A stretch of DNA of 64,000 nucleotides from positions 682,001 through 746,000 of the forward strand of contig JAHQRK010000032.1 of assembly GCA_019828595.1 (NCBI GenBank), in the 5' to 3' direction. The position numbers and the translations under genes were made by a program. The number at the start of each line of letters is the position of its first letter. Position 1 is the first letter of the stretch. Source of the DNA: Aphanomyces cochlioides. Lineage: Eukaryota; Oomycota; Saprolegniomycetes; Saprolegniales; Verrucalvaceae. The notes under the pieces are model-generated. The model worked only from the letters and a program-made list of their open reading frames with translations. It was not told the origin of the DNA and did no database searches. Of the stretch, positions 44,901 through 53,680 are shown piece after piece.

Positions 44901-46458
44901 CGCCATCGAAGGCGGCGATTTTGTCACGCTTACACTCACTGGTTCGTGTGTTGCGATGGTAGAATCGTCAATAAAAGAGCTCGTTTTCGAATCCAAGGTG
45001 CGCATAGAAGCTGTCAACGAGATTATTATCGAAAATAAGACGAACCAACCGTGGAATCTCTTGCCTGCAATCTCTGGAGAGCACTGGCATTGCGTCGAAA
45101 ATATCGCAGTATCTGCTGGCGGCAAAGCCACTCTACCAGTGGTGTTTTACCCCTTGAGCATGACGCAACTACCTAATGACAACCGCGAACGATCTAAACG
45201 GCACGAGGGCTCCCTCTTCATCGCCATTCCAGATGGATCAGCTCTTAGCTACAACTTGTTTGGGACTGCGACAGAGCCTGAAGCACTCGACACATTGCGC
45301 TTCAAGACCCCAGCCAAGAAATCGCTCGCGATGAAATTACTTATCAAGAACTGGCTCAAAACGGCTCAAATATTCCATGTTCAGATCGAAAACACCAACA
45401 AATCCACTTTTGTCCAAGGAGCCGAGACCATCACGGTTCCACCGAGCTCTCACCGCGACTATGGACTCAAAGTATATGCGTATATTGAAGGTCAAAACGA
45501 TTTCAAGGTGACATTCACGAACAAAGAAACTGGTGAATACATTTTCTACCTCGTCCATGTCGAAGTGACGGCCCCTGGAATCATCGACACGCTAGTCTTC
45601 CATGCCCCTGTTCGTCAAAGTGTCAAGAAACTCATCACAATTGAGAATCCATTTCCAGAAACGACTTCAATCGATTTCGAAGAGAATAAATGGTGGCACT
45701 GCTCGTCACCGTGCATTCGAGTGCGTCGTGTTGCGGAGCTCACAGGACGAACCGAAGGTTCGTTTGAAGTGGAATACCGCCCACTCTTGCATGGCGTGCC
45801 AATCGAAGCGGATTTGTCCATTAAATGCTTGCAGCTCGGCGAATACAACTACAAGCTACAGCTGAGTACGTCTCCTGCTGGAATTGAGCGCATCCTTTAC
45901 TTCAATGTTCCTCTTGGTGGCTGTCAAACCCAAGCTTTCCGGTTCCAAACTTATGTCACCAAACCTTGTGAATTCAAGTGCACGGTGCAGCAGCCAACGT
46001 TTTTCAATGTAAATCCGACTGTCAAAGTTGAGCCCTCCAACTGGGATGGCTCCGAGTGCACGGTCCAGATCAAATTTGAGCCCGAAGCACTGGGCGAAAT
46101 CCGCGATACGCTGGTTCTCTCATCAGACCAAGGCGGAGAATACAAGTGCACGCTACAAGGACAGAGTATTCCGCCTCTCCCTCAAGGCCCATTTTCGTTT
46201 GCCTCGACCAAAGATATTGAGTTCAAGAACGTTTTCAACAGCGCGAAGGATTTTATCTTCACAGTAGACAATCCTGCATTCAGCGTCAATACGAAACAGG
46301 TTACAATTCCCGCCAAATCTACCAAAGCCGTCGTCGTCAAAGTCGAAGACTCTTCTAAACCGGTCGCTGGCAAGCTTCTCATCACGTGCCCAGCGTTGGT
46401 AGATCTGCCTCCTTGGGTGTACTACCTTGAAGCAGAAGTTGGAGAGTCGAAGAAGTAG
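32944..46458 (+). CDS. HYDIN: HYDIN, giant ciliary central-pair protein
   Basis: Three exons: 32944-33003, 33051-33128, 33169-46458 (introns 47 and 40 bp), 4475 aa; human HYDIN is about 5100. The first two short exons restore the HYDIN N terminus (RPSQLLHELTTKS..PQIIEFMKLEDHTS), so the ATG at 33172 is internal. The protein is a long array of ASH/MSP-type immunoglobulin-like domains, seen as repeated 'DFG.v..g......l.N....' and 'P..g.l.P' motifs. VCCTEREKFLVPIRARG near the N terminus is HYDIN-specific. A P-loop kinase-like insert sits at about residues 1855-1863 (GPPCCGKST), followed by Pro/Lys/Glu-rich linkers. HYDIN builds the C2b projection of the central pair and is needed for flagellar bending, here presumably in zoospores. 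Confidence 0.96.
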
Positions 46459-46502
46459 AAGTAGTTTGTAAATTAATCGATGCGTTATTTCTAAATTTAG
46501 TC

Positions 46503-47157
46503 ATGCAGCGCAAGAGAACCGCCGGTGGTGGCAACAACGAAGAGAAAGAAGATGGAACTTGCAATGTGCTGCGGATTAAAGTCATCTCGATGGGCGAAGG
46601 CGGCGTGGGAAAGAGCTGCTTCATCAAACGCTACTGCGAAGGTGCGGCTTACAAATTGTATCATCTGAGGTGAAGGTGATGCAGAAAAGTTTGTGTCCAA
46701 GTACATTTCGACGATCGGCATTGACTATGGCGTGAAACCAGTCAAGATGAATGGCTTAGAAGTGCGCGTCAACTTCTGGGATCTCTCGGGACAGCCAGAG
46801 TTCCTCGAGGTTCGAAACGAGTTTTACAAGGACACTCAGGTATGTCAAGTTCCTTCGCAAACTTTGTCAAAGGTCTATCAATAGGGAGGCATCTTAATGT
46901 TCGATGTGTCATCTCGTCGAAGCTTTGATGCGCTCGACACTTGGCTGAAAGAGTCTGCCAAGTATGGCGGTGGCAAATTTCCATGCGTCGTCTGTGGCAA
47001 CAAAATTGACAAACTGCGCGTTGTCAAGGAAGATGAAGCAGCAGCTTGGGCCGCATCGAAAGGATATGAATACTTTGAAACGTCCGCTCAAACAGGAGCA
47101 AACGTCTCGGAGGCCCTTCATTGTCTCTTCCAGCTTGTCGTCAATCGACTTAAGTGA
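46503..47157 (+). CDS. RJL/DNAJC27-type Ras-like GTPase without J domain
   Basis: Three exons: 46503-46641, 46685-46839, 46885-47157 (introns 43 and 45 bp), 188 aa. LRIKVISMGEGGVGKSCFIKRYCEEKFVSKYISTIGIDYGVK and VRNEFYKDTQGGILMFDV are strongly RJL-like; NKID and ETSAQTG complete the G box set. The switch II reads WDLSGQPEFLEV: Gln is present but the usual DTAGQE context is altered, as is common in this family, so GTP hydrolysis may be slow. There is no C-terminal cysteine for prenylation. Animal DNAJC27 carries a J domain after the GTPase; here the protein stops before it. RJL genes track with flagella in many lineages, which fits its place 44 bp after HYDIN. Confidence 0.88.
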
Positions 47158-47184
47158 CCCTGTAAGATCTCATACCAATATTTC

Positions 47185-47215
47185 ACTAAACCCTTCACCC
47201 CTAAACCATCAACCC
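47185..47215. repeat. degenerate CCCTAAA telomere-like tract
   Basis: CTAAACCCTTCACCCCTAAA followed by CCATCAACCC, just downstream of the RJL stop. Few and imperfect copies. Confidence 0.4.
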
Positions 47216-47261
47216 AGTCTATTGAAGCGAAAGGCCGCTATGTACCTGCGAAATATACGCT

Positions 47262-47588
47262 CTAACCCTCTGTCATTACGTGGAAGCTCATAGTGGCCCA
47301 AAACTTGAAAGACGACTTGGAGATTATCACTGCACACAATAAGCAGATAGCCAAGTCGATCTGAGCTGCCAGCGTCCATGTGTCGCGTTCGGACTTGATC
47401 TGGATTCGTATCGCGACCGCTTTCTGGTGTCGCGCCACCTGCTGGGTCTTGGTGGTCGGCGCCTTCAGTTTCCCCTCGACCTCCGGAGTTTTGAAGTGCT
47501 GACTCAGCTGCAAGATGCGGCTCTCATATAGCTTTGACGAATGCTTACACAGAAGCGAAGAATGCCAATTTTCGACTTTAGCATCCAC
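47262..47588 (-). CDS. doubtful ORF with a C-terminal hydrophobic segment
   Basis: The frame encodes a basic middle (KAPTTKTQQVARHQKAVAIRIQIKSERDTW) and then LAAQIDLAICLLCAVIISKSSFKFW, which could be a tail anchor. It would need at least one upstream exon, and its 5' part lies in the left arm of an inverted repeat whose right arm encodes related but frame-broken sequence. It may be the 3' exon of a real gene or a decayed copy. I do not recognise a family. Confidence 0.25.
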   Translation of the reverse strand: MDAKVENWHSSLLCKHSSKLYESRILQLSQHFKTPEVEGKLKAPTTKTQQVARHQKAVAIRIQIKSERDTWTLAAQIDLAICLLCAVIISKSSFKFWATMSFHVMTEG

Positions 47589-47735
47589 TGGCCCTGAGGC
47601 CCTAAAAGTTGAAAATTAACATTCTTCGCTTCTGTGTAAGCATTCCTCAAAGCTGTGAGATGCTCAGTACACTCAAGGTTGCTTTCTTGGTCTTCGGGGT
47701 GCGCTTGTCGCCATGTGAGAGCCGCGTCTTGCAGC
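47507..47735. repeat. imperfect inverted repeat, core arms 24 bp perfect
   Basis: The core ATGCTTACACAGAAGCGAAG plus AATG at 47541-47564 is matched on the other strand at 47620-47643. Similarity extends outward to GCTGCAAGA(T/C)GCGGCTCTCA on both sides, but the right arm (47608-47735) has about 55 extra bases missing from the left arm (47507-47580). A transcript would fold into a hairpin with a loop of about 55 nt. It looks like an inverted duplication of a gene fragment. Confidence 0.8.
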
Positions 47736-48051
47736 AAGCCACGGCGTCCTTTGCTGTTGATCTCTTGCTGTCGCTCTGCGGGTCAAATCGAGAAATGTTT
47801 GATGGGAGACATCCTTGCCATCTCACCAATGCTTGCCCGTCCATGCACTTCAACCGAAATAAGACGAACAAATGTTGATGGCGACTGTCGACAGTGAACA
47901 GAATCGGCGACCTGTCCAAGGACGACCTGTCCATGTTGATTAGTACACGAGAATGAAGCGAGCGTGACAGCTCATGACTCATGCCAGTAAGACAAGGGTT
48001 TCAGGTGCTGAAGAGAAAAAACATACTGGGACGTAGAGTTGACAGCAGTCA

Positions 48052-48342
48052 ATGAAGATAGAGGTACCGATCCTGTTGTATTGTCTGAGGTTGCTAATCC
48101 GACACCTACAGTTCCTCGAAGATTTACACAAGACTGATCAGAAACTGCAGACTTTGCATGAACGTATGAGGTTGGCTCACGTGGAGTGGCTCAAGGCGTA
48201 CAAAGCAAGCAAGACGAAGGGTGATTCAGATTCTTGTCCTTGTAGTGGCATGTTGATGACTGGATTTGAAGGGAAACCATTCGAATGGCTTTCGAAATGG
48301 TGGCAATCTTTGCTTACAAGCAAGAAAACTCAAAGGAACTGA
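48052..48342 (+). CDS. small helical orphan protein, about 80 aa
   Basis: The ATG at 48052 gives MKIE, then a 48-bp GT..AG intron (48064-48111), then the frame FLEDLHKTDQKLQTLHERMRLAHVEWLKAYKASK to a stop at 48342. The first half is a probable amphipathic helix or coiled coil. The second half has CPCSGM and FEWLSKWWQSLL, rich in Trp. I know no match. The intron size and clean splice are the main support. It could also be the last exons of a longer gene starting further upstream. Confidence 0.4.
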   Translation: MKIEVPILLYCLRLLIRHLQFLEDLHKTDQKLQTLHERMRLAHVEWLKAYKASKTKGDSDSCPCSGMLMTGFEGKPFEWLSKWWQSLLTSKKTQRN

Positions 48343-48660
48343 GTAGACATTGGAATAATATGATCTACGTCATGGAGCAAAGGGAGACGCATAACTTTCC
48401 CATGAGTCTTTGTGGTTGAATTCTCAGCACAATACTTTGTCTCTCTATCTCGCCAGCCCCAATCCCCCAAAAGAGCGGATCGATCTGAGTGTTAGCGTGA
48501 CTAAATTGCGGCTATGCGAGACTTGCAATGACCCAGAGAAGACCAATGCTTATTTCAGCGACTATCAGCACGACTGCTGATGTCTGCCACTTTGCAATGA
48601 AATGGAGCTAGAGCAGTGTGCACACAGTCTAATCAAAATTTTGTCGATTTTACAAGGCCA

Positions 48661-48715
48661 TAAACCCTGCATCCCCCAAACCCTAGAACCCTAAACCCTG
48701 CACCCCTGAAACCCT
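48661..48715. repeat. degenerate CCCTAAA telomere-like tract upstream of RecQ
   Basis: The tract has AAACCCTGCATCCCCCAAAC, then CCCTAGAACCCTAAACCCTG and a CACCCCTGAAACCC end, about 35-90 bp before the RecQ start. It is the mirror image in wording of the tract at 1178-1210. The preceding 48343-48660 holds no recognised gene. Confidence 0.55.
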
Positions 48716-48748
48716 CTTATTGATGGCTCACTTTCAAATTTGACCTGA

Positions 48749-50517
48749 ATGCAGCGCCATCTCGTAAAGTGGGAAGCGTCGTCCTTTCCGTGGTCTTCGT
48801 CGGCATTGAAGCTCCTCCAGTCGATATCGTCCTCCCAAAGCTTTCGTCCATGTCAGCAAGCAGCAATCAACCTTGCACAGAGCGGGTACAGTCTTTTCTT
48901 GCAACTTCCAACAGGTGCAGGCAAAAGCGTGTGCTTTCAACTACCAGCGCTTCTCGACAAGAATAAAACGACGCTTGTCGTCACGCCGCTGCGATCTTTA
49001 TTGAATGATCAGAAGCAGAACCTGGTGCGCATCGGTTTGAGTGATCGAGCGCTGTTTTTGACACCAGGGGATGTTCCACAAAGCATTCCCGACCATACAG
49101 CGCTTATCTACGCGACGCCAGAGATGATCTTACAAAATCCATCCGCAGCAACACTAGTCAAATCGGTAGTGGACTCAAATCGCTTGTCCCGCATCGTGCT
49201 GGACGAAGCACATTGCGTCGTCGAGTGGGGAAACACTTTTCGTCCGTCGTACTTGGACTTTGCGCGGTATTCCAAGACCCATCTTGCACATATCCCCGTA
49301 ACATTCCTGACTGCAACAGCAGTCCCTGAGCTTGTTACGTCCACAGCATCTCTCTTTGGTCGCTCTTTGCAACCTCTCCCCGATCCAGCATATCCAATCC
49401 CAGCTTCAGCTCCCACAACACTCGTTACAATCCAACAAATGCTCGATCGACCGAACCTGCGTCTTCAAGTGCTTCCCAAGACTTCCTCCGTGATTGCCGT
49501 CATGGCGGCGATGCTTCGATCCAAAGAGCCCGCGATTGTTTACGTATTATCCCAAAAGGATGCCGAAAGTGTCGCAAAGAGTCTTGCGGCGTTTGGTATT
49601 GATGCACAGCCTTATCACGCAGGTAAAACTCGCACTCTCCAATACTGTTACGCTGCATTTCCGCAGGAATGTCGGACGCGGCGAGAAAAAGAGCGCAATA
49701 TCTTTGGATGAACGGCAAATCCTCGGTCATCTGTGCGACAGTTGCTTTTGGCGTACGATAGATCCATCATGGACGGACCTTTGACACTTCACGACTCGTA
49801 GATGGGCATCGATCGTGCCGACGTTCGCCATGTCATCCACCATTCGATTCCATTGTCTCTATCAGGGTACATGCAGCAAATCGTACGGCATCGCCACGAC
49901 ATTCATGACGATTGTCCATGTAGGGACGAGCTGGACGCGACGGACAGCCCAGTGTTTGCACGCTTTTCTATGCGCCAGGAGATCGCCGTCGCGCGGAATT
50001 CATCGGAAGTGGAGGCGACGATTTCGTCGATGCGTCCACATCTCGTGGCATCCGCGATGTCATCGACTTGGTTACATCGACCGGGTGCCGCCGCGAGATA
50101 CTCCATGGCCATTTTGGCTATCCTCTTGACGAATGTTGCCGGAATTGCAACTGCGGCGACGCTGTTCTGATCGAAGAGGACGACAGCAAGCATCAAGTTG
50201 AAGTGCCGCGGCAGACCCGATGTGGATGGAAATCCAACCTGGACGTCGAAATTCTCTACCAGACGCTCCAGCAACAAGCTAAGAAGCGAAGTGGTCCACT
50301 GCGGCGCGACGACATTGTGTCTAGAAAGACCATCGAGGTGCGAAGAATGCCCCAACGACAGTGCGATCATAGACTTTCTATCGAGTAGACCATCTTGGCG
50401 CATCCTCCGGCGTCCAAGGAAGAATTGGTGGCGATGCGCGGCGTTGGCCAGGCCAAGGCAGAAGCATCCTTTGATATCTTAATGGCGCATTTGCGACGGA
50501 AGTCCAAGCAGCGCTGA
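48749..50517 (+). CDS. RecQ-family DNA helicase
   Basis: Five exons: 48749-49622, 49667-49752, 49802-49882, 49924-50337, 50389-50517 (introns 44, 49, 41, 51 bp), 527 aa. Helicase motifs: FRPCQQAAI (motif 0), LQLPTGAGKS (I, residues 51-60), VVTPLRSLLNDQ (Ia), IVLDEAHCVVEWG (II, DEAH, plus the RecQ aromatic loop), FLTATA (III), [43 protein letters not shown] (V and VI). A four-cysteine zinc element follows (Cys pairs in DECCRNCNCGD) and a shortened HRDC-like C terminus (LAHPPASKEELVAMRGVGQAKAE). It unwinds 3'-5' at forks, recombination intermediates or G-quadruplexes. It is short, so closer to RECQ1/5-like or bacterial RecQ in plan than to BLM or WRN. Confidence 0.93.
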
Positions 50518-50625
50518 GCCCCTCCACGAGAAACATCTCATGACAGAGGAGGTTTCCTAAGTGCGACCGACATTTTGACGAGATGCCAGTCTTCCGGACA
50601 CCACAGAATCCAACTTTGCATTGTC

Positions 50626-51150
50626 ATGTCATTGAGCTTGGACAAATCGGACGAATCGCTCTTTCTTCGCTTCGCCGCACGCTTCTGCGGCGTGAAGACT
50701 AGCTCTGCTTCACATGGAGACATCCGCCTGAAGGTCTCCAACGTTGTGATGAACCAACCCAACACGATCGCGCGCTACTTTGCTCGCGCTGCCGACCGTG
50801 AAGTCGAACTGTGTGGCCAGGATGCCCTCGAACAAGCGGAAATCGTCCACTGGATGGACGTCGCGACTGCTTTGCGCCATCCTGAACCCCTTAATCCCGC
50901 TGTACAATGGGAAGCCATGGACAAAGCGCTGGCGTCCCGCGTCTACTTCGTCGGCAACCGCCCAACCCTCGCCGACTCTGCGCTCTTCTGGAGCATCCAC
51001 CGCGCATTTAAGACCAAGCCCGCTGACCTCGCCAAGTATGTCAATGTCCGTCGCTGGTTCAACCAAGTGCAGCACACAGTCGGCGTGCGTGGCTTTGCCG
51101 ACGTGGACATTCTTCCCGTCGAGACGGCGACGCCGCTGTTGATCGTCTAA
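50626..51150 (+). CDS. GST-C-like protein of the AIMP/eEF1E1 type
   Basis: Single exon, 174 aa, starting MSLSLDKSDES. The stretch IARYFARAA, then EQAEIVHWMDVA, and LASRVYFVGNRPTLADSALFWSIHR is the GST C-terminal fold as found in eEF1E1, AIMP1-3 and the N-terminal extensions of aminoacyl-tRNA synthetases. The normal GST N-terminal thioredoxin fold and catalytic Ser/Tyr are absent, so enzyme activity is not expected. It probably holds synthetases together in a complex. It ends 16 bp before the convergent gene on the minus strand. Confidence 0.75.
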   Translation: MSLSLDKSDESLFLRFAARFCGVKTSSASHGDIRLKVSNVVMNQPNTIARYFARAADREVELCGQDALEQAEIVHWMDVATALRHPEPLNPAVQWEAMDKALASRVYFVGNRPTLADSALFWSIHRAFKTKPADLAKYVNVRRWFNQVQHTVGVRGFADVDILPVETATPLLIV

Positions 51151-51166
51151 CGAATGAATATGTGCT

Positions 51167-51601
51167 TTAGAATGATCCATCGTCCATGTCCAAGAAGTCG
51201 CCGCCACGGCGTGTAGCTAGGAGTTGCTCGAGCTTGGACGCAAGCGTCGCATCGATTTCGTCTTTATACCGCGTGGCGTAGATGCGGATCTTGCGGAGGA
51301 TCACTCGCCGACGTTCCCATGAGATCCGACAGCCGCAGACCGCAAAGACACTCTGATTGGCGGCAAAGACGCGCTTGGCGGCTGGGGAGCATTCGGCGGG
51401 TGGCGTCTCCAGCACAACAAACGTCTCGTCGTTGTAGAAACACACGCCATCGTCTCCATCCGGCGGGAGCTGCTTCCACGACCGCGGGAGTCGCTCGACA
51501 AAGTCAGTCTTGAGGAATCCGCCGCACCGCCGACAAAGGACATGCGCAAACCGTTCTTGGTCGGACACGAGCCACTCGAGCGCCGTCGTCTCTGTCGTCA
51601 T
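51167..51601 (-). CDS. small Cys-containing protein of unknown function
   Basis: Single exon, 144 aa. An N-terminal CRRCGG (residues about 23-28) and a later VCGCRISWERR suggest a zinc-binding fold with paired cysteines, loosely like Yippee or Mis18 folds, but I would not assign it. The C terminus is a basic helix (ILRKIRIYATRYKDEIDATLASKLEQLL) ending in DFLDMDDGSF. It is transcribed away from the 79-codon gene at 51613, with only 11 bp between their start codons, so the two must share a promoter. Confidence 0.6.
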   Translation of the reverse strand: MTTETTALEWLVSDQERFAHVLCRRCGGFLKTDFVERLPRSWKQLPPDGDDGVCFYNDETFVVLETPPAECSPAAKRVFAANQSVFAVCGCRISWERRRVILRKIRIYATRYKDEIDATLASKLEQLLATRRGGDFLDMDDGSF

Positions 51602-51612
51602 CTAATTTTAGA

Positions 51613-51852
51613 ATGGGCATCGACGTAGCCAAAGCGCTCAGCGGCGGATTCAAGCGACCAACGCGGACGGTCTACGTCAAGTCGAAAGGGTCCCTTGACC
51701 TCACAACTGCGGACAACACAGAGCAAACGCAGCTCCAGCCACCTCCTCCGACGCAAGTACCGCCGCCACCTGCAAAGACAACGCCAGCGCCATTCTGGGA
51801 AGCCGCGACTCGACGCTTTGATGCACGTCCGACCAAGTTTACCTTTTATTAA
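51613..51852 (+). CDS. 79-aa Pro-rich orphan protein
   Basis: The frame starts MGIDVAKALSGGF and ends FWEAATRRFDARPTKFTFY. The middle is Gln/Pro-rich (QLQPPPPTQVPPPPAK). Hydrophobic and basic ends around a Pro-rich centre suggest a small adaptor-like protein. No family is recognised. It is tightly packed: 11 bp from the divergent start at 51601, and its stop overlaps the stop of the convergent ankyrin gene by four bases (51849-51852). Confidence 0.55.
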   Translation: MGIDVAKALSGGFKRPTRTVYVKSKGSLDLTTADNTEQTQLQPPPPTQVPPPPAKTTPAPFWEAATRRFDARPTKFTFY

Positions 51853-52598
51853 AGCACCATGAACTTGATCATCTCCGTGTAGCCGAGCGTTTGCGCCATC
51901 TCGAGCGGCGTCAGTCCATCCTACGACAGCAGTAAAACGTCCAGCGAGGAAGAGAGACGACATACAATGTGGCGGCAGTCGCGCTTCGCTCCCTTCTTGA
52001 CGAGAAAGTCAACAATCTCGCCGTGGCCGTGCTTCACCGCAGCGAAGAGCGCCGTCGCATCGTCTTCGTCGGTGGCGTCGAGATTTGCTCCAAACTTGAC
52101 GAGTAACTTCACCATGGGCAAATCGCCGCGCTGTGCTGCGAGAATGAGCGGTGTCTTGAGACTCTGGAAGTGGCAAATTAGGTGGAGGGAGATGAAGAAG
52201 GTGACGTACAGCATCAGTGGCGTCGACTTTGGCGTAGGATTCCAAGCACAGCTTGACGAGATGGAAAAAACCCATCTTGACTGCTAGCACAAGCACCGTC
52301 GCTCCTGTCTAGTAGAAGAGCGAGACCGTCAGGAGGAGAAGACGGCGATGGTCGTACTTCGTCCGTGGCATCAGGCTTGGCACCGTGTTCAAGGAGAAAC
52401 TTGACAATATTGACGTGGCCAGCTTTCGTGGCGATTACCAGCGCTGTGCATCCGGTCTAGAATCGAGAATGAGATTGAGAGTCTTTCAACGCGGCTTACT
52501 TCGTCAATACGGTCGATCTGCATGCCGTCAAAGAGAACCGACTGAAGGAGCGCAATGTCACCGCTTTTAGCTGCTTCCAGCATGACTTTGGCCTGCAT
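51849..52598 (-). CDS. ankyrin-repeat protein with one repeat per exon
   Basis: Five exons: 52598-52500, 52456-52358, 52308-52210, 52163-51966, 51920-51849 (introns 43, 49, 46, 45 bp), 188 aa. The first three exons are each exactly 99 bp, one 33-residue ankyrin repeat apiece; the fourth is 198 bp, two repeats. The repeats read TGCTALVIATKAGHVNIVKFLLEHGAKPDATDE, TGATVLVLAVKMGFFHLVKLCLESYAKVDATDA and so on, ending DGLTPLEMAQTLGYTEMIKFMVL. It consists of ankyrin repeats only, so it is a protein-binding module of unknown partner. Intron phases are all 0, consistent with exon-by-exon repeat growth. Confidence 0.85.
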
Positions 52599-52704
52599 TG
52601 GATGAGTTTTGCATGCACTGACGTCATGACATACATCACAGAGCTCTTGCTGTCGGCTTTTTGGTTTAACGACGCGTTCGACAGGCTTTGAGGCTAACTT
52701 TGCA

Positions 52705-53262
52705 TCAAGGAACGGCTACGTGAACGTGAAGAGAAGGAGATAATGTGGGAGGGACCATTTCGCGCGGCATGGGCACTTGTACAGCATCGTTGGGACCGCC
52801 TGATACATTAAACCGATTGCAGAATCGATAGTACCAGCCCCATGATGCTTGGAACTTTTCCATGTTTGGAAACTTCTTGGCAAAGACGAGTGCTTGTTGC
52901 TGAATGACTGATGGGGAAATAAGATCTGTGCTTCCTGTGGCTTTCAGATCGCAAATCCATCGAAACAATTCCGTCTCAAATCCCATTTTCGAGTCGCCTC
53001 CTCCTCTTCGCCTGTCTCCGCGGACGTCGTGCCTTCCTGATGCAAAGCGCGCAAGAAATTTGTCGCGTTGCTTGATCAATTTGATCACTGCAGCCTGCGT
53101 GACGCCATACTGTTCTGCTAGTCTTTTCGTGGAGAGTTTGGGTTTCTTGCCTTCTACTTCTGAAGCTGCTGCTGATTCAACGATCGTGAGGATCTCCAGG
53201 CGCTGCGCATCCGTTAGACGAGGCCCGCGACCTTTCTTTCCAGCGGAAGGTGCTTCCTCCAT
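52705..53262 (-). CDS. CENP-B/Tigger-type helix-turn-helix protein without transposase core
   Basis: Single exon, 185 aa from the ATG giving MEEAPSAGKKG. Residues about 15-70 form a psq/CENP-B N-terminal HTH (LTDAQRLEILTIVES, then KLSTKRLAEQYGVTQAAVIKLIKQRDK). Residues about 95-165 form a second HTH of the Tc5 type (ETELFRWICDLKA, SPSVIQQQALVFAKKF, FQASWGWYYRFCNRF). No DDE catalytic domain follows, so it is either a domesticated transposase DNA-binding protein or the remnant of a Tigger/pogo element. No terminal repeats were spotted. Two TTCCCTCGTTTTAATGACA motifs lie upstream. Confidence 0.75.
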   Translation of the reverse strand: MEEAPSAGKKGRGPRLTDAQRLEILTIVESAAASEVEGKKPKLSTKRLAEQYGVTQAAVIKLIKQRDKFLARFASGRHDVRGDRRRGGGDSKMGFETELFRWICDLKATGSTDLISPSVIQQQALVFAKKFPNMEKFQASWGWYYRFCNRFNVSGGPNDAVQVPMPREMVPPTLSPSLHVHVAVP

Positions 53263-53311
53263 TACTTTGGAGAACACTTGTCAATGAGGGCTTCCGGCAA
53301 AGTAAACCAAA

Positions 53312-53470
53312 TTCCCTCGTTTTAATGACACTACATATTAATTTTAAAAATATTAATTTAAAAAAATTAATATGGAGATACTCTATACAATTGAAACGAA
53401 AAAGTGGTTATTTGAAATATATGTCAAATAAGAATGACTCATTCCCTCGTTTTAATGACATAAAATTTGA
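53312..53470. promoter_or_regulatory. two copies of TTCCCTCGTTTTAATGACA upstream of the HTH gene
   Basis: Identical 19-bp copies at 53312-53330 and 53452-53470, 140 bp apart. A near-identical copy lies 42 bp upstream of the F-box-like gene at 23.5 kb. On the minus strand they read GTCATTAAAACGAGGGAA towards the gene. Confidence 0.55.
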
Positions 53471-53680
53471 ATTACCTCGCATATGCTACATAAATTCTCT
53501 GCAAATGACATGTTGTGTCATTAAAGTCAGGTTTGTAAATTGGAGAAGGCTTTTTCCCCCTACCAAGTTACGGCAGCAACACGATTTGGTTAACTGGAGT
53601 GCGCCAATCAACAAGGCTCCACGATTAAATAACACTACAAAGACTACCGAAACGAGGAAGGGATTTCTCCAGAGTCTGTA

